A stretch of 53,399 nucleotides of DNA from Selenomonadaceae bacterium (GTDB taxonomy: Bacteria; Bacillota; Negativicutes; Selenomonadales; Selenomonadaceae). Below are positions 50,579 to 53,399 of the stretch, in pieces. Each line of letters begins with the position of its first letter. Positions within the stretch are counted from its first letter, which is position 1. The position numbers and the translations under genes are program-made. Below the pieces are notes generated by a model, which was given only the letters and a program-made list of their open reading frames with translations, did not search any database and was not told where the DNA came from. The DNA lies in contig JAFXQM010000009.1 in assembly GCA_017527075.1 (NCBI GenBank), positions 109,419 through 162,817 of the forward strand. Direction: 5' to 3'.

Positions 50579-50608
50579 CGACGCAGTAAATTTTTGGAGG
50601 TTGAAATT

Positions 50609-52225
50609 ATGGCAATGATGGATTTGAGCAAGTACGGCATCACCGACACGCCCGAAGTTCTTTACAACCCGACTTACGAAGTTCTCTTCAACGAGGAAAT
50701 GAAACCGGGACTGACGGGCTTCGACGTGGGACAGGAGACCGAACTCGGCGCGATTAACGTCATGACCGGCATTTACACCGGCCGCTCGCCCAAGGATAAG
50801 TTCATCGTTTACGACGAGACCACAAAGGAAGGCGCGCCCGGCGAAATTTGGTGGACGACGCCCGAATATCCCAACGACAACAAAAAATGCTCCGTCGAAA
50901 GCTGGAAGGCTCTCAAGGCTCTGGCGATTAAGGAACTCTCCGGCAAACGCCTTTTCGTCGTCGACGGCTTCTGCGGCACGCACAAAGATACCCGCATGAA
51001 GATTCGCTTCATCATGGAGGTTGCGTGGCAGGCGCACTTCGTCACCAACATGTTCATTCGCCCGAAGACTCAGGAAGAGTTCGACCAGGAGCCCGACTTT
51101 GTCGTCTTCAACGCGTCCAAGGCAAAAGTTGAAAACTGGAAAGAACTCGGACTCAATTCCGAAACCGCGACCGTCTTCAACATCACCGACAAAGAACAAG
51201 TCATCCTCAACACTTGGTACGGCGGCGAGATGAAGAAGGGTCTCTTTTCCATGATGAATTACTTCCTGCCGCTTAAGGGAATCGCCGCAATGCACTGCTC
51301 CGCCAACACCGACATGAACGGAGAGAACACCGCGATTTTCTTCGGGCTGAGCGGCACCGGCAAGACTACCCTTTCCACCGACCCGAAGCGTTTGCTTATC
51401 GGCGACGACGAGCACGGCTGGGATGATACCGGCGTCTTCAATTTTGAGGGCGGCTGCTACGCTAAAGTCATCAACCTCGACCCTGTGGCCGAGCCCGACA
51501 TCTATAACGCCATTCGCCGCGACGCGCTCCTGGAAAATGTCACCGTCGACAAGAACGGCAAGATTGACTTCGCCGACAAATCCGTCACCGAGAACACCCG
51601 CGTCAGCTACCCGATTTATCACATTAAAAATATCGTCCGCCCCGACAGCCACGGCCCCGCCGCGCAGTCCGTCATCTTCCTCAGCGCAGACGCTTTCGGA
51701 GTGCTCCCGCCCGTTTCCATTCTGACGAGCGAGCAGTGCAAATATTATTTCCTCAGCGGCTTCACCGCCAAACTCGCCGGCACCGAGCGCGGAATCACCG
51801 AGCCGACCCCGACCTTCAGCGCGTGCTTCGGTCAAGCGTTCCTCGAACTCCATCCGACCAAATACGCCGAAGAACTCGTCAAGCGCATGGAAAAGAGCGG
51901 CGCGAAGGCTTACTTGGTCAACACCGGCTGGAACGGCACCGGCAAACGCATTTCGATTAAAGACACGCGCGGAATCATCGACGCAATCCTCGGCGGCGCA
52001 ATCAAAAATGCTCCGACGAAAAAAATCGCAATCTTCGACCTGGAAGTCCCGACCGTCCTCGAAGGCGTCGCCACCGAAATTCTCGACCCGCGCAACACTT
52101 ACGCCGACCCGACCGAGTGGGATCGCCGCGCCGAAGATTTGGCTGGCCGCTTCATCAAAAACTTCAAGAAATACGAATACAACGCGGCGGGCAAAGCTCT
52201 CGTCGCTGCCGGTCCTCACCTTTGA
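50609..52225 (+). CDS. pckA: Phosphoenolpyruvate carboxykinase (ATP)
   Basis: 538 residues, cytoplasmic. Interconverts oxaloacetate plus ATP with PEP, CO2 and ADP; in succinate-producing anaerobes it often runs toward oxaloacetate. ATG at 50609 is 8 nt after GGAGG. Motifs: [11 protein letters not shown] (substrate Arg), [25 protein letters not shown] (metal-binding Lys/His), [13 protein letters not shown] (~246, kinase 1a), [22 protein letters not shown] and [12 protein letters not shown]. Codon use is strongly biased, as expected for a highly expressed gene. The stop TGA overlaps the ATG of a small downstream frame. Confidence 0.98.
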   Translation: MAMMDLSKYGITDTPEVLYNPTYEVLFNEEMKPGLTGFDVGQETELGAINVMTGIYTGRSPKDKFIVYDETTKEGAPGEIWWTTPEYPNDNKKCSVESWKALKALAIKELSGKRLFVVDGFCGTHKDTRMKIRFIMEVAWQAHFVTNMFIRPKTQEEFDQEPDFVVFNASKAKVENWKELGLNSETATVFNITDKEQVILNTWYGGEMKKGLFSMMNYFLPLKGIAAMHCSANTDMNGENTAIFFGLSGTGKTTLSTDPKRLLIGDDEHGWDDTGVFNFEGGCYAKVINLDPVAEPDIYNAIRRDALLENVTVDKNGKIDFADKSVTENTRVSYPIYHIKNIVRPDSHGPAAQSVIFLSADAFGVLPPVSILTSEQCKYYFLSGFTAKLAGTERGITEPTPTFSACFGQAFLELHPTKYAEELVKRMEKSGAKAYLVNTGWNGTGKRISIKDTRGIIDAILGGAIKNAPTKKIAIFDLEVPTVLEGVATEILDPRNTYADPTEWDRRAEDLAGRFIKNFKKYEYNAAGKALVAAGPHL

Positions 52226-52383
52226 TGGACGACGAAAAAATTTTGACGAGCGAAAACTCGCCCGAACTGAAAGCAGAAATCGAACGACTGAGCGAGCTCT
52301 TGCTTGAGCAAAACCGCGAAGCTTACGAGGAGTTGGCGAAGTTTGATTCGGTTTCTGATGAACGATATTCTGACGTTTCATAA
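52225..52383 (+). CDS. Small acidic helical protein, possible antitoxin remnant
   Basis: 52 residues, Glu/Leu-rich amphipathic helix (SPELKAEIERLSELLLEQNREA) with an acidic tail. The ATG overlaps the pckA stop (TGATG). Its 3' end overlaps the start of the Doc-like frame by 26 bp, the usual layout of antitoxin-toxin pairs. It has no recognisable Phd DNA-binding motif, so antitoxin identity rests on position only. Confidence 0.5.
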   Translation: MDDEKILTSENSPELKAEIERLSELLLEQNREAYEELAKFDSVSDERYSDVS

Positions 52384-52561
52384 GCGGCTCGAAAAGGCAA
52401 CGGGCATTCGCGACCTCGGCTTGATTGAATCGGCAGTCAACGCTCCGTTTCAAACTTTTGGCGGCGAATTTCTTTACCCGAAAGTTGAAGAGCGCGCGGC
52501 GGGCAATAAAAAAATTTTCCTAATCACTAACCGCCATTCACTCCTCACTAAGCCAGCTTAA
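52358..52561 (+). pseudogene. Truncated Doc/Fic-type toxin fragment
   Basis: The frame opens MNDILTFHKRLEKATGIRDL and continues GLIESAVNAPFQTFGGEFLYP, KVEERAA, the conserved N-terminal third of Doc (death-on-curing) toxins. The catalytic HPFxDGNKR core and the rest (~80 residues) are missing; after residue ~50 the reading frame runs into unrelated sequence with CCTAATCACTAAC-like repeat remnants and stops. No active toxin can be made. Confidence 0.78.
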
Positions 52562-52584
52562 ATCGAAAATTATTTGACGAAAAA

Positions 52585-52620
52585 AAATAACCTCACTCTT
52601 CGACGAGCGAGGTTATTTTA
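52585..52620 (+). terminator. Terminator after pckA and the toxin remnant
   Basis: AAATAACCTC-A-CTC and GAG-C-GAGGTTATTT arms with a short loop, followed by TTA and AT-rich sequence. Nearly symmetrical, so it may also end the tRNA transcript from the other side. Confidence 0.8.
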
Positions 52621-52665
52621 ATTCCTAATTCCTAACTCCTAACTCCTAATTCCTAATTCCTAATT
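52621..52665. repeat. Heptamer tract (CTAATTC/CTAACTC)n
   Basis: Six tandem 7-bp units ATTCCTA or ACTCCTA next to the terminator; same family as the tracts at 15571, 35641 and 40493. Confidence 0.85.
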
Positions 52666-52706
52666 GAAAGGAGCCCGCCTTTCGACGAGCTCCCGAAATT
52701 TCATTG

Positions 52707-52782
52707 TGGTGCCTCAGAGCGGAATCGAACCACTGACACGGGGATTTTCAGTCCCCTGCTCTACCAACTGAGCTACCGAGGC
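52707..52782 (-). tRNA. tRNA-Phe (anticodon GAA)
   Basis: Acceptor GCCTCGG/CTGAGGC, anticodon loop ACTGAAAAT region giving GAA, T-loop TTCGATT, encoded CCA. Confidence 0.97.
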
Positions 52783-52876
52783 CTACTTGCTGTCGCGTTC
52801 AACGTTGCGAAATGTTAAAATTTCTCACCGCGTTCGAACGTTTTGCTAATCTATCAAATGAAGCTTAATTTTCAAG

Positions 52877-52953
52877 TGGCGACCCGGATCGGACTTGAAC
52901 CGACGACCTCCGCCGTGACAGGGCGGCATTCTGACCAACTAAACTACCGGGCC
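52877..52953 (-). tRNA. tRNA-Asp (anticodon GTC)
   Basis: Acceptor GGCCCGG/CCGGGTC, anticodon stem CCGCC/GGCGG around CTGTCAC, discriminator G, encoded CCA. Confidence 0.97.
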
Positions 52954-52963
52954 GAATCGTTAT

Positions 52964-53039
52964 TGGTGGGCGATGACAGGCTCGAACTGCCGACCCCCTG
53001 CGTGTAAAGCAGATGCTCTCCCGGCTGAGCTAATCGCCC
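52964..53039 (-). tRNA. tRNA-Val (anticodon TAC)
   Basis: Acceptor GGGCGAT/ATCGCCC, anticodon loop TTTACAC, encoded CCA. Confidence 0.97.
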
Positions 53040-53049
53040 TTATAAAAAA

Positions 53050-53125
53050 TGGTGACCCGCCGGGGAATCGAACCCCGAACCTACTGATTAAGAGTCAGTT
53101 GCTCTACCAGTTGAGCTAGCGAGTC
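53050..53125 (-). tRNA. tRNA-Lys (anticodon CTT)
   Basis: Acceptor GACTCGC/GCGGGTC, anticodon stem ACTGA/TCAGT around CTCTTAA, encoded CCA. Confidence 0.95.
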
Positions 53126-53138
53126 ATTTTACCAAATA

Positions 53139-53214
53139 TGGCTGGGGCAGCTGGATTCGAACCAACGATGCGGGAGTCAAAGTCCCGTGCCTTGACCGAC
53201 TTGGCGATGCCCCA
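53139..53214 (-). tRNA. tRNA-Gln (anticodon TTG)
   Basis: Acceptor TGGGGCA/TGCCCCA, anticodon loop CTTTGAC, discriminator G, encoded CCA. Confidence 0.97.
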
Positions 53215-53231
53215 ACTCCCTTTAAAAAAAA

Positions 53232-53307
53232 TGGCTCCCCGGACTGGACTCGAACCAGTGACTCCCTGATTAACAGTCAGGTGCTCTACCGACTGAGCTA
53301 CCGAGGA
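53232..53307 (-). tRNA. tRNA-Asn (anticodon GTT)
   Basis: Acceptor TCCTCGG/CCGGGGA, anticodon stem CCTGA/TCAGG around CTGTTAA, discriminator G, encoded CCA. First tRNA behind the 5S gene. Confidence 0.97.
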
Positions 53308-53313
53308 ATTTTT

Positions 53314-53399
53314 AGCGGCAAATACCTACTCTTCCGGGGCGTCGCCACCCAAGTACCATCGGCGTGTGAGTGCTTAACTGCCGTGTTCGGAAAGGGAAC
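53314..53399 (-). rRNA. rrf: 5S rRNA, 3' part (continues beyond window)
   Basis: On the minus strand the edge begins with TTCCCTTTCCGAACACGGCA and runs through GATGGTACTTGGG to GAAGAGTAGG, the conserved 3' two-thirds of 5S rRNA. The exact 3' end is estimated. It shows that the tRNA cluster is the tail of an rRNA operon transcribed leftward. Confidence 0.9.

Noticed and set aside
50336..52453. Long minus-strand frame antisense to pckA
   Set aside because: It is opposite a highly biased, clearly coding pckA and encodes nothing recognisable.

Overview
This window looks like a chromosomal segment from an anaerobic Firmicute, most plausibly one of the Negativicutes (inferred from gene content; no taxonomic marker is complete). 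Supporting signs are strong GGAGG ribosome binding sites, frequent TTG/GTG starts, a rimP-nusA-ylxR-infB cluster, a TSCPD protein, a short MetH lacking the reactivation domain, and C4-dicarboxylate and malate metabolism (malic enzyme, Dcu transporter, aspartase, ATP-dependent PEP carboxykinase). The DNA is fairly GC-rich but saturated with AAAAATTTTT-type words, inside genes and just upstream of many ribosome binding sites.

Layout: 1-620 holds the end of a malic enzyme gene and tRNA-Arg(CCG). 620-1016 is an array of ~39-bp repeats, followed by a Tat-exported carboxylesterase (1090-2673). On the minus strand follow cstA, a large GT-B/SGNH-like surface glycan protein, infB, ylxR, nusA and rimP (2790-11656), with a ~265-bp dispersed element between ylxR and nusA. 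11864-22379 is an accessory-looking block: two large actin/Hsp70-fold ATPases (1229 and 789 residues), a secreted LPP20-like/TPR protein, a VTT-domain membrane protein, a family 2 glycosyltransferase and a Cof-type phosphatase. Then come metH, sbcC-sbcD-hisD, a SAM methyltransferase with a regulatory domain, kptA, a TSCPD protein, a second 39-bp repeat array, a small Cys-rich protein, thiamine pyrophosphokinase, aspA and dcu (22636-37020).

37245-45437 carries rodA, a fused radical SAM/DUF2344 gene, a flavin reductase, a promoter and a structured leader RNA in front of phoH-ybeY, larC, and an unknown protein gene. 45520-52561 holds mfd, a decayed AvaI/BsoBI-type restriction-modification module flanked by direct copies of the mfd 3' end, pckA, and a small antitoxin-like/Doc toxin remnant. 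The window ends with a minus-strand cluster of six tRNAs (Asn, Gln, Lys, Val, Asp, Phe, in transcription order) behind a partial 5S rRNA, so an rRNA operon lies to the right.

Best candidates for undescribed biology: the two-ATPase/TPR locus; the ~161-nt multihelix leader upstream of an N-terminally short PhoH; the restriction-modification insertion that duplicated the end of mfd; and the families of small repeats (39-bp arrays, ~265-bp element, heptamer tracts) that sit between genes and in two cases within reading frames at domain linkers.
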